Positions 15,129 to 23,951 of a DNA stretch of 31,444 bases are shown in pieces. Every line of letters starts with the position of its first letter. Positions within the stretch are counted from its first letter, which is position 1. The notes under the pieces are model-generated. The model saw only the letters and a program-made list of their open reading frames with translations. It was not told where the DNA came from and did not search any database. The stretch is taken from assembly GCA_031262845.1 (NCBI GenBank), contig JAISGZ010000233.1, positions 1 through 31,444 on the forward strand, in the 5' to 3' direction. The position numbers and the translations under genes are program-made. This DNA comes from Propionibacteriaceae bacterium. Lineage in GTDB: Bacteria > Actinomycetota > Actinomycetes > Propionibacteriales > Propionibacteriaceae.

Positions 15129-16004
15129 CTAGGCCAAAGCCACGATCCGGGCGGCCGCCAAACCGGCCAGCACAAGGCCGTAACCACTGAGCGCCAGCCA
15201 CTGATTCCGGGCCCGATGCTCTCGTGGCATCGACACCAGGATGAAGCTGATAGCCAGCCCGCCGACCAAGCCACCGAGGTGGCCCTGCCACGAAATGTGT
15301 TGCGACCACAGCAACGTGACGATGATGTTGAGGACCAGCCACATGAGGATTTGGCGGAAGTCACGGCCGAGTTTGCGTAAGACGATGATGAGCGCCGCGA
15401 TTAGGCCGAACAAACAGGTCGAGGCACCAAGCGTGACCGAGTTCGGGTCGCTGAACCACAGAACCGTGACCGACCCAGTTAAACCCGACAGCAGGTAGAG
15501 GGCGAGGAAACGGGCCCGGCCGAGCACCTGTTCCAGGGTTGGCCCCAAGAACCACAGCGTCAGCAGGTTCATACCGATGTGCATCAGTTGAACGTGGGTA
15601 AACATCGTCGTCAACAGCTGCCAGACCGCCCCCGAGGCGACCCCCGGCGCGATCGCTACGTGGCCATCGACGAGGTAGAAGGAATCAACCGGGCTCAGCG
15701 CCAGCCGGTAAATCCAGGGCGAGTTAGTCCAGCCGGTGGCGATGATCAGACCGAATACGACCAGGTTGATCCCGATCAGAACGTACGTCGTCATCTTGGG
15801 ATTAGCCACCAGTTGGCCGCCGAAGGGGCCGTCGTTCTGACGGCTGCGGCGAGTGTGCTGCTGGACACAGTGGGGACACTGGTAGCCGACCGCCGCCGGG
15901 ACCATACATTCACCACAGATCGGCCGGCCACAACGACGGCAGGTAATCCGGGTAGTCCGGTCCGGGTGCCGGCTACATTGCTGTGCGTCAGGAACCTCAG
16001 TCAC
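15129..16004 (-). CDS. Rhomboid family intramembrane serine protease with N-terminal zinc finger
   Basis: This 291-residue membrane protease cleaves substrates within the bilayer. The N-terminus has a B-box-like zinc-binding block, with Cys and His ligands in CSRHPDRTTRITCRRCGRPI, then CGECMVPAAVGYQCPHC. Six to seven hydrophobic segments follow. The catalytic parts are MHIGMNLLTLWFLGPTLEQV, LGASTCLFGLIAA (Ser in GAS) and QGHLGGLVGG (His). The usual GASGA is GASTC here, which leaves the Ser intact. The GTG start has no ribosome site; a -10-like TATCCT lies exactly 7 nt upstream (16012-16017), so it is probably leaderless. This zinc-finger form is common in Actinomycetota. Confidence 0.93.
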   Translation of the reverse strand: MTEVPDAQQCSRHPDRTTRITCRRCGRPICGECMVPAAVGYQCPHCVQQHTRRSRQNDGPFGGQLVANPKMTTYVLIGINLVVFGLIIATGWTNSPWIYRLALSPVDSFYLVDGHVAIAPGVASGAVWQLLTTMFTHVQLMHIGMNLLTLWFLGPTLEQVLGRARFLALYLLSGLTGSVTVLWFSDPNSVTLGASTCLFGLIAALIIVLRKLGRDFRQILMWLVLNIIVTLLWSQHISWQGHLGGLVGGLAISFILVSMPREHRARNQWLALSGYGLVLAGLAAARIVALA

Positions 16005-16166
16005 GCAGGCAAGGATACGTCGTCAGGGTTAACGAGCCACGTCTGGCGGATTCGCCGGATTCTGGTCGACGCCCCTCGACCCGAGTTGGGTTCCTTCGTG
16101 CCTGAAATTTTTTCTGGCGCAGCGGGCGGTGAGACCGAACGACCAGGGGTTAGTGCCCTGTCGCGT

Positions 16167-16964
16167 CTAAAGCTTTTCGCCGCCGATCCGGTTACGCAGT
16201 TCAGCCACAAAAGCCACCACATCAGGATCCGCCCGCAATTCGGACAGCGGCAGGTCACGGCGGCTGAAGTCGATCTCGTGGTCGTAAATCACCCGGCCCG
16301 GGCGGGGGCTGAGCAAGATCACCCGGGTCCCCAAGAGGGTGGCCTCTTCGACCGAGTGGGTCACAAAGATGACGGTTTTGGCTTCGCTTTTCCAGATCGT
16401 CCGCAGTTCTTCCTGCATCAACTCGCGGGTGAAAGTGTCGAGGGCCGAGAACGGTTCGTCGAGCAGCAGAAGATCGGGTTCAGCAGCCAGCGCCCGGGCG
16501 ATTTGGGTCCGCTGCTGCATCCCGCCGGAGAGTTCGTAAACCTTGCTCTGGGCGAATTCGGTCAGGCCAACCCGGGTCAGTTCACGCTCGATCCGAGCGG
16601 CCCGTTCAGCCCGCGGCAGATGTTGTAGTTCGAGGCCAAGGGCGACATTGCCGGCCACCGTTCGCCACGGTAGGAGCGAGGTCGATTGCTGGAACACCAT
16701 GCCCCGCCGGCGGCCTGGGCCGACGACTTCGGCGCCGCCCAATAAGACTCGCCCCCGGCTCGGTGGCCGCAGTCCGGCGATGATCTCCAGCAGCGTCGAT
16801 TTGCCGCAACCGGAGTGGCCAACGATGACGACGAACTGGCCGGCCGCGATCGTCAAGTTGACCGGCGCCAAGGCCTCGACCGGCGGCGCTGAAACCGATT
16901 GATAGGTGTGGCCGACCCCGTCCAAGACGAGGTCGGCCGACCCATGAGTTTGAAGTTCAGTCAC
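16167..16964 (-). CDS. tauB: Taurine/sulfonate-type ABC transporter ATPase
   Basis: This is the ATP-hydrolysing subunit of a TauABC/SsuABC-type importer on the cytoplasmic face. The 265-residue protein shows Walker A GHSGCGKST, the Q-loop FQQSTSLLPW, signature LSGGMQQR, Walker B LLLLDEPFSALD and the H-loop VTHSVEEA, all in the order and wording of the nitrate/sulfonate/taurine subfamily. It is the last gene of the operon, 27 nt after the binding-protein gene. Assignment to taurine rests on the binding protein. Confidence 0.9.
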   Translation of the reverse strand: MTELQTHGSADLVLDGVGHTYQSVSAPPVEALAPVNLTIAAGQFVVIVGHSGCGKSTLLEIIAGLRPPSRGRVLLGGAEVVGPGRRRGMVFQQSTSLLPWRTVAGNVALGLELQHLPRAERAARIERELTRVGLTEFAQSKVYELSGGMQQRTQIARALAAEPDLLLLDEPFSALDTFTRELMQEELRTIWKSEAKTVIFVTHSVEEATLLGTRVILLSPRPGRVIYDHEIDFSRRDLPLSELRADPDVVAFVAELRNRIGGEKL

Positions 16965-16991
16965 ACCAACTCACTTTGTTCAAGGTCACCC

Positions 16992-18062
16992 CTAAACCTT
17001 CTCGGCCGCCGCGGCGGCGAAGGTCGGGTTGACCGCATCCTGGTAAACCTGCTGATCCGAGGTCGAAGTCAGCTGACCGAGATCGACGTTGAACTGGGCC
17101 GATTCGTACAAGTTCAGGCCCAGGTCACCACCGAGGTACTGCTGGCTGGCCTGAGTCGCCGCATCAAGGTAGATGTAGCCCTCGAGTTGTTCGGTCACCT
17201 GTTCGACCGTGATCGCGGCTTCGGCCGCAATCGACTCGATCGCCGCCGGGTCCCGGTCGATGATCCGCTGGGTGGCTTGGGCCTGCTGATCGACCCAGGT
17301 TTGAACCGCTTCGGGGTACTTATCGACGAAGGCGTCGCTGATCACGGCCAAGTCAAAGGTGGCTTTACCGATGTCGGCCATGTCACCGTTGGTCACCAAC
17401 AGATGACCGCCGTCGGCCAAAATTTCCGACAGTGACGGGTTCCAGACCCAGGCGCCGTCGATCTGGCCGGCTTTCCAGGCCGCCAGGGCCGCCGGCGGGT
17501 CCGAATCGATGATGTTGACCTCGGTCGCCGGGATACCGGCGTTCTCGAGCGCCGCCAACATCGAGTAGTGGGCCGTCGAAGCTAGCGGCGTGGCGATGGT
17601 CTTACCGCGCAGATCCTCCAAGGACGTGATTTCCGGTTTGACGGCCAAACCCTCAGCTGAACCGAGGACATCGAAAATCCACGGCACCTGGTACTCGATG
17701 CCGTTGGACAGGCCACGCGAGGTCGGCGATGAGCCCAACATGGCGATGTCGAGGGAATTCGAGACGAAGGCCTGGTTCATGGTCGGGCCGGAGTCGAACA
17801 ACAGCCACTCGATCTTGACCTGGTCGCCGAAGGCCTCTTCCAGCAGGCCCTGGTTTTTGATCACCAGGTCGGAGTTGAGAATGATCTGGTAGCCGATCCG
17901 GATCGTGGCCGGCAGGCTGCTCGACGAGTCGGTGGCATCCGGTTCGGAAGATCCACAAGCGGCTAGGGGGAGCGTCAGGCCGAGGGCGACGGCCGCGACG
18001 GCGGCCCGACGCCACCAACGACGCTTTGCTGTGTCAGACATAATTTTCAATTTCTTTCTCAT
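16992..18062 (-). CDS. tauA: Taurine ABC transporter substrate-binding lipoprotein
   Basis: This 356-residue lipoprotein has a Lys/Arg-rich N-terminus, a hydrophobic core and the lipobox LPLAACGSS. The mature part follows the TauA pattern closely: TIRIGYQ, a FDSG block, SLDIAMLGSSPTSRGL, KTIATPLASTAHYSMLAALE, and PPAALAAWKAGQIDGAWVWN. TauA-type proteins bind taurine outside the cell and deliver it to TauC. No SD-like sequence precedes the ATG at 18062; an ATG 21 nt further in is an alternative. It sits between tauC and tauB in the operon. A different alkanesulfonate cannot be excluded. Confidence 0.88.
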   Translation of the reverse strand: MRKKLKIMSDTAKRRWWRRAAVAAVALGLTLPLAACGSSEPDATDSSSSLPATIRIGYQIILNSDLVIKNQGLLEEAFGDQVKIEWLLFDSGPTMNQAFVSNSLDIAMLGSSPTSRGLSNGIEYQVPWIFDVLGSAEGLAVKPEITSLEDLRGKTIATPLASTAHYSMLAALENAGIPATEVNIIDSDPPAALAAWKAGQIDGAWVWNPSLSEILADGGHLLVTNGDMADIGKATFDLAVISDAFVDKYPEAVQTWVDQQAQATQRIIDRDPAAIESIAAEAAITVEQVTEQLEGYIYLDAATQASQQYLGGDLGLNLYESAQFNVDLGQLTSTSDQQVYQDAVNPTFAAAAAEKV

Positions 18063-18156
18063 CGTGATGGGTTAACGTGATGGGGAGAAAAGTCACTCTG
18101 CCGGTGGCGCCAACACCACCGTGGCTGGGTTGCCCGCAAGCTTAGATCGCGTGTCA

Positions 18157-19026
18157 TCAGGCCCGGCCTTTCCAGGGGGCCAGACGGCGCTCCAAGAGCC
18201 GGAGCAGAGCATCGGATAAAACCGCCGTCACACCGATGACGATAATCGCCAAGATCGCGATGTCGGCCCGCAGCTCCTTCTGGGACGCCCAGGCCAGGCC
18301 GCCCAGACCCGGTAAACCGTTGCTGGTTTCGGCGGCCACAATCGTGGTCCAGGCAAAACCGGTCGCCACCCGGACACCGGTGATGATGTCGGCGGCCACC
18401 GAGGGCAGGATGACGGTCCGCACCATGTCGAACCGGTTGGCGCCGAGGACGAGGGCGGCGTTGACCCGCTCGTTCCGGACTCCGGCCACCCCGGCGGCGG
18501 TGGCAATCGTGATCGGGGCGAAACTGGCCAAGGCCAAGAGCCAGACCTTCGAGGCGTCACCGATCCCAAACCACAAGATCAGCAGCGGGAAATAGCCGAG
18601 CGGCGGCAGCGCCCGGAGAAATTCCACGACCGGTCCGAGAATTCGATCCGCCACGCGGGACAGACCCAAGCCCAAGCCGAGCGGGATACCGAGGATGATT
18701 CCCCAGGCCAAACCGATCAGAACTCGTCGCAGGCTGGCCCAAAAATGGACCCAGAGATACGAACCGAGGATGCCGGGCTGACCATTGTGAGTCGTGACCG
18801 ATTGTTTGAAGGCCGCCACCACCTGTTCCGGTGAGGGCAGCAACATGGTCGAGAACCGGCCGCTGGCGCTCAGTAACCACCACAGGCCAATCGCCAACAC
18901 CGCCGCCAAGAGGCCGCCATACCAGCGCCGATTACCGGCACGGTTTTCGGCTTGGTCGATCCGACGGCTGATCCAACCCACCCGGCGACCTTCGATCGCC
19001 GTGGTCAGATTGCGGGATGAAGGCAC
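18157..19026 (-). CDS. tauC: Taurine/sulfonate-type ABC transporter permease
   Basis: This is an inner-membrane permease with about six transmembrane segments, starting at LLAAVLAIGLWWLL. The cytoplasmic coupling loop ANRFDMVRTVILPSVAADII and the family blocks LLPSPEQVVAAF, LRALPPLGYFPLLILWFGIG and GFAWTTIVAAE are typical of TauC/SsuC. The start is uncertain. I use GTG 19026 (289 residues); a TTG at 19074 would add 16 residues. It is the first gene of the operon, 94 nt before tauA, and a promoter candidate lies about 90 nt upstream. Confidence 0.88.
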   Translation of the reverse strand: MPSSRNLTTAIEGRRVGWISRRIDQAENRAGNRRWYGGLLAAVLAIGLWWLLSASGRFSTMLLPSPEQVVAAFKQSVTTHNGQPGILGSYLWVHFWASLRRVLIGLAWGIILGIPLGLGLGLSRVADRILGPVVEFLRALPPLGYFPLLILWFGIGDASKVWLLALASFAPITIATAAGVAGVRNERVNAALVLGANRFDMVRTVILPSVAADIITGVRVATGFAWTTIVAAETSNGLPGLGGLAWASQKELRADIAILAIIVIGVTAVLSDALLRLLERRLAPWKGRA

Positions 19027-19118
19027 AATTTTCCAGTCCTCAAGACAACACAACGCTGGCTCTGGAACCAACAAGCATCCGGTCCATCACCAGTTCGTTA
19101 GAGATGAGACCACGCCGA

Positions 19119-19148
19119 ATCATACGTGGCCAAGTCAAACCAAGTCAG
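19119..19148 (-). promoter_or_regulatory. Candidate promoter of tauCAB
   Basis: On the minus strand CTGACT (19143-19148) and TATGAT (19119-19124) are 18 nt apart, upstream of tauC. The -10 is good and the -35 mediocre. Confidence 0.35.
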
Positions 19149-19169
19149 TCTTGATGACCTTCTTGATAA

Positions 19170-19190
19170 AAGGTTGACTAGGTCGACCTT
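19170..19190. promoter_or_regulatory. Operator-like palindrome upstream of tauCAB
   Basis: AAGGTTGAC-tag-GTCGACCTT is an inverted repeat with one mismatch in nine positions, about 20 nt upstream of the candidate -35. It looks like the site of a dimeric regulator. It resembles, but is 4 nt longer than, the iron-regulator (DtxR/IdeR) core, so I do not assign it to that family. Confidence 0.4.
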
Positions 19191-19278
19191 AGCCGAAACC
19201 GGCCTGGCCACGACATCACCAACGGTCACTTCGAGAGTCGCCGAGCAGTGTTGTCAGTTGTCATCTCGGACAAGTTGG

Positions 19279-19959
19279 TTAAAACGCGCCAGCTTGGGCG
19301 AAGCCGGCCAACGAGGCAGCCGTGACCGTTCCCAGCGACAGCCAGGGCCCGAAGGCGAACTGCCAGCGCCGGGTCGCAATGGCCCAGATGATGGCGCAGA
19401 AACAGGCCACCAGCAGCCCCCAGAAGATTGGTTCCCACCCCAACAGGCCGAGGTTCCAACCACAGATGGTGACGTATTTGACGTCACCGAAGCCCAGACC
19501 ACCCCGTGACATCAGGTGCAGCAACCAGAACAGCCCACCGGCGCCGAGAGCGCCGACCAGAGCTGGTAACCAAGTCGCGTAACCCATCAGAATGAGGACC
19601 AGCCCGACCACCAGCGAGTGCAGGGCAACCCAGCCCAAGACCTTGTCCGGCAGGCGTTTAACATCCAAATCGACCGCTGTCAGCCACATCCCGGCGGTCG
19701 CGAACGGCAACCAGAGAAACAACCACGGCCAGCCGGTATGGCCATAGGCCACGGCCAAAGCGAACCAGGCCAGGCCAAGAATCGGCGGCAACCACCAACG
19801 AGGTCCCGGGTGCGGCAAATCACGTTCGTCATCGCGCGGACCGATGATGCGGTACTGCAACCGTGACAGGGAAGCCCGCAGTGTTAATCCGATGACCCCT
19901 CCGGCCACTCCCAGGCTGAAGATAGCCAGGATAATCAGGCCAGGGTGATAACTCGTCAT
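19279..19959 (-). CDS. A24 family prepilin peptidase
   Basis: This is an aspartyl protease that processes type IV prepilin-like leaders in the membrane. The 226-residue protein has about seven hydrophobic segments and both catalytic Asp motifs: TAVDLDVKRLPD and GLGFGDVKY. It has the short form lacking the N-terminal Cys-rich methylase domain. The start at ATG 19959 is chosen because the hydrophobic N-terminus begins there; the open frame upstream adds a polar stretch. There is no pilin or secretion ATPase gene in the window, so the substrates are elsewhere. Confidence 0.88.
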   Translation of the reverse strand: MTSYHPGLIILAIFSLGVAGGVIGLTLRASLSRLQYRIIGPRDDERDLPHPGPRWWLPPILGLAWFALAVAYGHTGWPWLFLWLPFATAGMWLTAVDLDVKRLPDKVLGWVALHSLVVGLVLILMGYATWLPALVGALGAGGLFWLLHLMSRGGLGFGDVKYVTICGWNLGLLGWEPIFWGLLVACFCAIIWAIATRRWQFAFGPWLSLGTVTAASLAGFAQAGAF

Positions 19960-20107
19960 GGAATGACAACTACTTTCACGGGACGAAACGTGGTTATGAG
20001 GGCGTTTTGTTTCTAGGGAGCTTAGTGCCTGATCACCGCCCAACTCAAAACCCGTTCAGCCCGGCAAACTTTTAAGAACTGGGCAAAAAATGGTCAGAAA
20101 GAGTGTT

Positions 20108-20665
20108 TCACGAGCGACGATAAACCGCTGGGCTCAACACCCCTAAACCGTTGAGGTTCCGATAACGGCCAGCATAGTCAAGGCCGTATCCGACGACGAA
20201 CTCGTCCTCGATATCAAAGCCGACGTATTTGACGGCCACCTGGCCCTGGCGAGCGGCCGGCTTGCGGAACACGGTCAGGACCTCCAAGCTGGCCGGCCCT
20301 CGGTGGCGCAGGTTCTGGACCAGATACGACAGCGTCAGCCCGGTGTCGATGATGTCTTCGACGATCAGCACGTGGCGGCCGGTCAGATCGACGTTGAGGT
20401 CTTTGAGGATGCGCAGCACGCCGGAACTGGTAGTGCCATCGCCATAGGACGAGAACGCCACCCACTGCATTTCGCAGTCGATCGTCATCGCCCGCGTCAA
20501 GTCCGCTACCGCCATGACGGCGCCGTTGAGGACCCCGACGATCAATAAGTCCTGACCGTCATAGTCCCGGTCGATCTCAGCGGCCAGTTCACGCACCCGC
20601 CGCTCGATCTGGGTCGGCTGATACAGGATGGTGGTTAAGTCGTCCCGGACATCCTCAATTTCCAC
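20108..20665 (-). CDS. hpt: Hypoxanthine phosphoribosyltransferase
   Basis: This salvage enzyme makes IMP and GMP from hypoxanthine and guanine with PRPP. The 185-residue protein shows GVLNGAVMAVADL, the PRPP-binding loop VLIVEDIIDTGLTL and DFAxY-like YGLDYAGRYRNL near the end. The start GTG 20665 is supported by a -10-like TAAAGT (20673-20678) exactly 7 nt upstream, suggesting a leaderless message. It lies next to tilS, as in many bacteria where tilS-hpt precede ftsH, but here a 207-nt gap and its own promoter separate them. Confidence 0.93.
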   Translation of the reverse strand: MEIEDVRDDLTTILYQPTQIERRVRELAAEIDRDYDGQDLLIVGVLNGAVMAVADLTRAMTIDCEMQWVAFSSYGDGTTSSGVLRILKDLNVDLTGRHVLIVEDIIDTGLTLSYLVQNLRHRGPASLEVLTVFRKPAARQGQVAVKYVGFDIEDEFVVGYGLDYAGRYRNLNGLGVLSPAVYRRS

Positions 20666-20872
20666 GGCCCCCACTTTAAAGGACCGATCAGTGCTCTGTC
20701 GTGCCTCAATGGCGGGTGCTGCGTGGTGGCCGATTCGATGGCCCGCAAGGCCAAGCCGAAGGAATCGCTCGTGGGCTAGTGATGATGCCGCCAACGCCGC
20801 TGAAAACCCGCGTGAAGGCTGCGACTACGGCGTTTCACGACCCGACCGGGCACCAATAATGGTCGTGCGACT

Positions 20873-21850
20873 TCAGTGACTGTGAAAAAGTAAGTGTCCC
20901 GCCTGACGGGCCACGCGCCCCCCGGGGACATCGACACCAACTTGACCGTGCCAGTGGTTGACCAAGGCCATGATCGCCTGGACGTGGCCCCAGCCAACAT
21001 CATCGACACCTCGGCCACGCAACCAAGCCAGAACCACGCGACCGGCCAGCGCCGGTGGCAGTTCCGCCAGCTCGGTCACCGCTAAACCTGATGCCTGGGT
21101 CACCGCCAAGCCGGCTTGGGCGGCTTGCTGGTCCAACCAATCGGCGTCCTGGCGAGCCAAGTCGGCCGTCCGAGCCAAGGCCTGAGCTAAGCCTGGACCG
21201 AGCAATCGGTCCAAGTCAGCCAGGGCTTGGCGAACCTGAACCCGGCGGTAGTGGGGGTCGTCGTTCATCGGATCCTGCCACGGCTCCAGGCCCCAGTCCT
21301 GGCAGGCTTGTTCGGTTTGCGTCCGGCGAAGTGTCAAACCGGGCCGCACCACGCGGCCGCTCAACCACGGCATCCCGGCCAACGACCGCGTCCCCGACCC
21401 GCGGGCCAACCCCAGCAAGACGGTTTCGGCTTGGTCGTCCAGCGTGTGGCCGACCGCGACCAGAGTTGTGGCGTCGGCCAGCAGGGCTTGGTAGCGCTGG
21501 TGCCGGGCGTCGGCTTCCAGACCGGCACCAGTTGGCTCGACCTCGACCCGGCTGACGACGGCCGGGAGCCCGAGTGACTCGGCTTGGGCGGCGGCCCGCG
21601 CGGCCACGGTGGCGGAATCGGTTTGGAGCCCGTGATCAATCACGTGGGCGGTCACCGGCAACCCGGCCAGGGGACCGCCGGTTCGCCGCCGCGCCCAAGC
21701 CACGGCCGCGGTCAGCGCTAGGGAATCGGCGCCACCGGACAAGCCCACGGTCACGGTCGTCAGCCGGGTGGCCGCCAACGCCGCCGGCAACGCCCGTTCG
21801 ACCGCCTGAACGATGGCGAGACAAGACGGGCTGAGCGCTCGTTTAGCCAT
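20873..21850 (-). CDS. tilS: tRNA(Ile)-lysidine synthetase TilS
   Basis: TilS attaches lysine to C34 of tRNA-Ile(CAU) so that it reads AUA. The 325-residue protein has the PP-loop GLSGGADSLAL (about 36-46), then HVIDHGLQ, VAVGHTLDDQAETVLLGLAR, and GSGTRSLAGM, followed by RPGLTLRR. The C-terminal part is short, as usual in Actinomycetota. The ATG follows the dacB stop by 18 nt, with AAAGG 11 nt upstream, so it is probably co-transcribed with dacB. Confidence 0.94.
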   Translation of the reverse strand: MAKRALSPSCLAIVQAVERALPAALAATRLTTVTVGLSGGADSLALTAAVAWARRRTGGPLAGLPVTAHVIDHGLQTDSATVAARAAAQAESLGLPAVVSRVEVEPTGAGLEADARHQRYQALLADATTLVAVGHTLDDQAETVLLGLARGSGTRSLAGMPWLSGRVVRPGLTLRRTQTEQACQDWGLEPWQDPMNDDPHYRRVQVRQALADLDRLLGPGLAQALARTADLARQDADWLDQQAAQAGLAVTQASGLAVTELAELPPALAGRVVLAWLRGRGVDDVGWGHVQAIMALVNHWHGQVGVDVPGGRVARQAGHLLFHSH

Positions 21851-21868
21851 CAGCGGGCAACCTTTGGG

Positions 21869-23236
21869 TCACAGGCTGGCCAGGGCGGCCGTCGCCCGGT
21901 CGAGCCAGTCGCGGGCTCCGGCGTCCGTGCCATCGTGACTGGTCACGGAGAAGGCCAGGAAGGCCCCCGATCGGGTTTGGACAAAACCACCGAGCGTATG
22001 CACGCTGGTCAGCGTGCCGGTTTTGGCCCGGACCACGCCCCGGGCCGCCACTTCGCTGGGTTCGTCATAGCGCCACGACAGTCCCAAGGTGCCGACCCCG
22101 CCGGCCACTGGCAGCCCCGTGACCAGCGCCCGGTAGGCCGGATCGCGGAAACCCAAGCCGATCGCCCGGGCGATAACGGCCGGTGTCACCTGGTTGTCAT
22201 AGGACAGTCCCGATCCGTCCCGGATGACCATGCCCTCGGTCCAGAGGCCAAGTTCGGTGGCCACGGTTTGGATCGACTGTTGCGCGGCCACGATCGAACC
22301 GTCACCGCCCTGAGCCCGGCCGACGTGCCGGAACAAGACCTCGGCGACATCGTTATCCGAAGCCAACAGGCATTCTTCGATAATCGTGCGGAGCGGCGGC
22401 GAGTTGACCTCCGCTACCACGGCGGCATCGGCGGCGGCCGGGGTGGCGTTGACCGAATTGACCGTCAGACCCCGCTGGCGCAAGAGATCGGCGAACTCGG
22501 CGGCGGCATCGGCGGCCGGCGTGGTCGAGCGGCCGCCATTAGTCAGGCCCTTGTCCATCCACAGAGCACTGGTCGGACTGGTCCAGGCGTCGTCACCGTC
22601 TTCCCAAGCTTCATTCCACGTCGGTCCGGCGAACAAGGTGTCGTCGTAGCCCAAGGCCACACTCGTCGTACCGGCTGCGGCTAGAGCGGCGGCCGTCCGA
22701 TCGGCCAAATCAACCAAGGAAGCCCGGGCCGGATAGCCGCTGGCCGGTTGTTCGGTCAGGTCGGGGTCCCCCCCGCCGACCAAGATGATGCCGTCGGCCG
22801 ACGACACGACGCGAGTGGCAAAGCGGTGTTCGGCGCCGTAAATCTGAAGCGCGGCGGCCGACGTGATGAGTTTGAGGGTCGACGCCGGCACCATCAGGCC
22901 ATCGCCGTCCTGGCTAGTCAGACGTTGGTCGTCCCAGGGGTTGACGACCGCCCAGGCGACCGTGCCGGCGCCTTCGGTCGAGATCGCCGCCAGGGCCGCG
23001 GTCAGATCGGCTTCGGCTGGTACGGGTCCGGGTGCGGCCACCGGCCAGACCAGGGTCGGGGGAGCGGGGGTCGGCGTCATCGCCGGGGTGGCGTAACGAG
23101 TCGCCTCAATCGACGGTTGACCGCCGGCGACCGTCCCCACCGTCAATGCCCACAATGTCAAGCTCAGTCCCGCCAGAACGACAATTCCTGGGACGATGAC
23201 CCGGCTGGTTAAACGTTGGGCTCTAGAGTGTGTCAA
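21869..23236 (-). CDS. dacB: D-alanyl-D-alanine carboxypeptidase/endopeptidase, PBP4 type
   Basis: This penicillin-binding protein trims or cuts peptidoglycan side chains outside the membrane. The 455-residue protein starts with a hydrophobic signal/anchor (VIVPGIVVLAGLSLTLWALT), then a Pro/Thr linker. The active site series is complete: S119-T-L-K122 in PASTLKL, SDN in LASDNDVAEVL and KTG in VRAKTGTLTSVH. The TTG start at 23236 is firmly supported by GGAGGTG a few bases upstream. It leads the dacB-tilS pair and is divergent from ppa. Confidence 0.93.
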   Translation of the reverse strand: MTHSRAQRLTSRVIVPGIVVLAGLSLTLWALTVGTVAGGQPSIEATRYATPAMTPTPAPPTLVWPVAAPGPVPAEADLTAALAAISTEGAGTVAWAVVNPWDDQRLTSQDGDGLMVPASTLKLITSAAALQIYGAEHRFATRVVSSADGIILVGGGDPDLTEQPASGYPARASLVDLADRTAAALAAAGTTSVALGYDDTLFAGPTWNEAWEDGDDAWTSPTSALWMDKGLTNGGRSTTPAADAAAEFADLLRQRGLTVNSVNATPAAADAAVVAEVNSPPLRTIIEECLLASDNDVAEVLFRHVGRAQGGDGSIVAAQQSIQTVATELGLWTEGMVIRDGSGLSYDNQVTPAVIARAIGLGFRDPAYRALVTGLPVAGGVGTLGLSWRYDEPSEVAARGVVRAKTGTLTSVHTLGGFVQTRSGAFLAFSVTSHDGTDAGARDWLDRATAALASL

Positions 23237-23366
23237 TTCTCACCTCCGAGCCCTATTGTGGACCCAAGCACAGTCCGCTTGTACTGTCTTCGCCGGTGCG
23301 GGCGTGTTTTGGCCCAAGGAATCGGTTCCCATTCCTGGGGACCTTCAAGGAAGAAAGAGGCTGGTG

Positions 23367-23927
23367 ATGGCTCCCGGAGTCGCCTTAAAGTTCGACGCTG
23401 CCCGACCCTCTGGTTTGGTTTTTGATGTCACGATCGAGATCCCCCGGGGTTCGAAGAATAAGTACGAACTCGATCACAAGACCGGCCGGATCCGGCTCGA
23501 CCGGACCTTGTTCACCTCTACTCAATACCCAGCTGACTACGGCTTTATTGAGGGTACGTTAGGCCAAGACAACGACCCGCTGGACGCCTTGGTGCTGGTG
23601 CCGGAGGCGACTTTCCCCGGGGCTCTGATCGAGTGCCGGGCGATCGGTATGTTCCAGATGACCGATGAGAGCGGTGGTGACGACAAGGTCATTTGCGTGC
23701 CGACGAACGACTACCGCCAGGATCACCTGCAGGACATCCACGATCTGCCCGACCACCAGTTGCTGGAAATCCAGCACTTCTTCACGGTCTACAAGGACCT
23801 GGAGCCCGGCAAGTCGGTCGAAGGCGCGTCCTGGACCGGCCGCGTGGCCGCCGAACAGGAAATCCTGGCCAGCTACGAACGGGCCAAGGGCACGCATTAC
23901 GAAGCCCACCACGTCAACCTTGCCTGA
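23367..23927 (+). CDS. ppa: Inorganic pyrophosphatase, family I
   Basis: This cytosolic enzyme hydrolyses pyrophosphate to phosphate, pulling biosynthetic reactions. The 186-residue protein has the family blocks EIPRGSKNKYELD, STQYPADYGFIEGT, the metal-binding DNDPLDALVLV and DDKVICVP, then HFFTVYKDLEPGK. The start ATG 23367 has AGAGG 6 nt upstream; a longer open frame from 23196 overlaps dacB and is spurious. The ppa-dacB divergent pair next to tilS-hpt is a familiar actinobacterial layout. Confidence 0.95.
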   Translation: MAPGVALKFDAARPSGLVFDVTIEIPRGSKNKYELDHKTGRIRLDRTLFTSTQYPADYGFIEGTLGQDNDPLDALVLVPEATFPGALIECRAIGMFQMTDESGGDDKVICVPTNDYRQDHLQDIHDLPDHQLLEIQHFFTVYKDLEPGKSVEGASWTGRVAAEQEILASYERAKGTHYEAHHVNLA

Positions 23928-23951
23928 TCTGTTCGATCCTTCGTTCGCTTC

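Noticed and set aside
16151..16167. TAGTGCC-TGTCGCGTC motif also found at 26009-26025
   Set aside because: The two copies agree at 16 of 17 positions but the flanks differ completely; a match of this length is expected by chance in a 31-kb GC-rich window.
20102..20117. parS-like sequence GTGTTTCACGAGCGAC
   Set aside because: Only the left half of the TGTTTCACGTGAAACA site is kept; about 12 of 16 positions match and the second half-site is lost.
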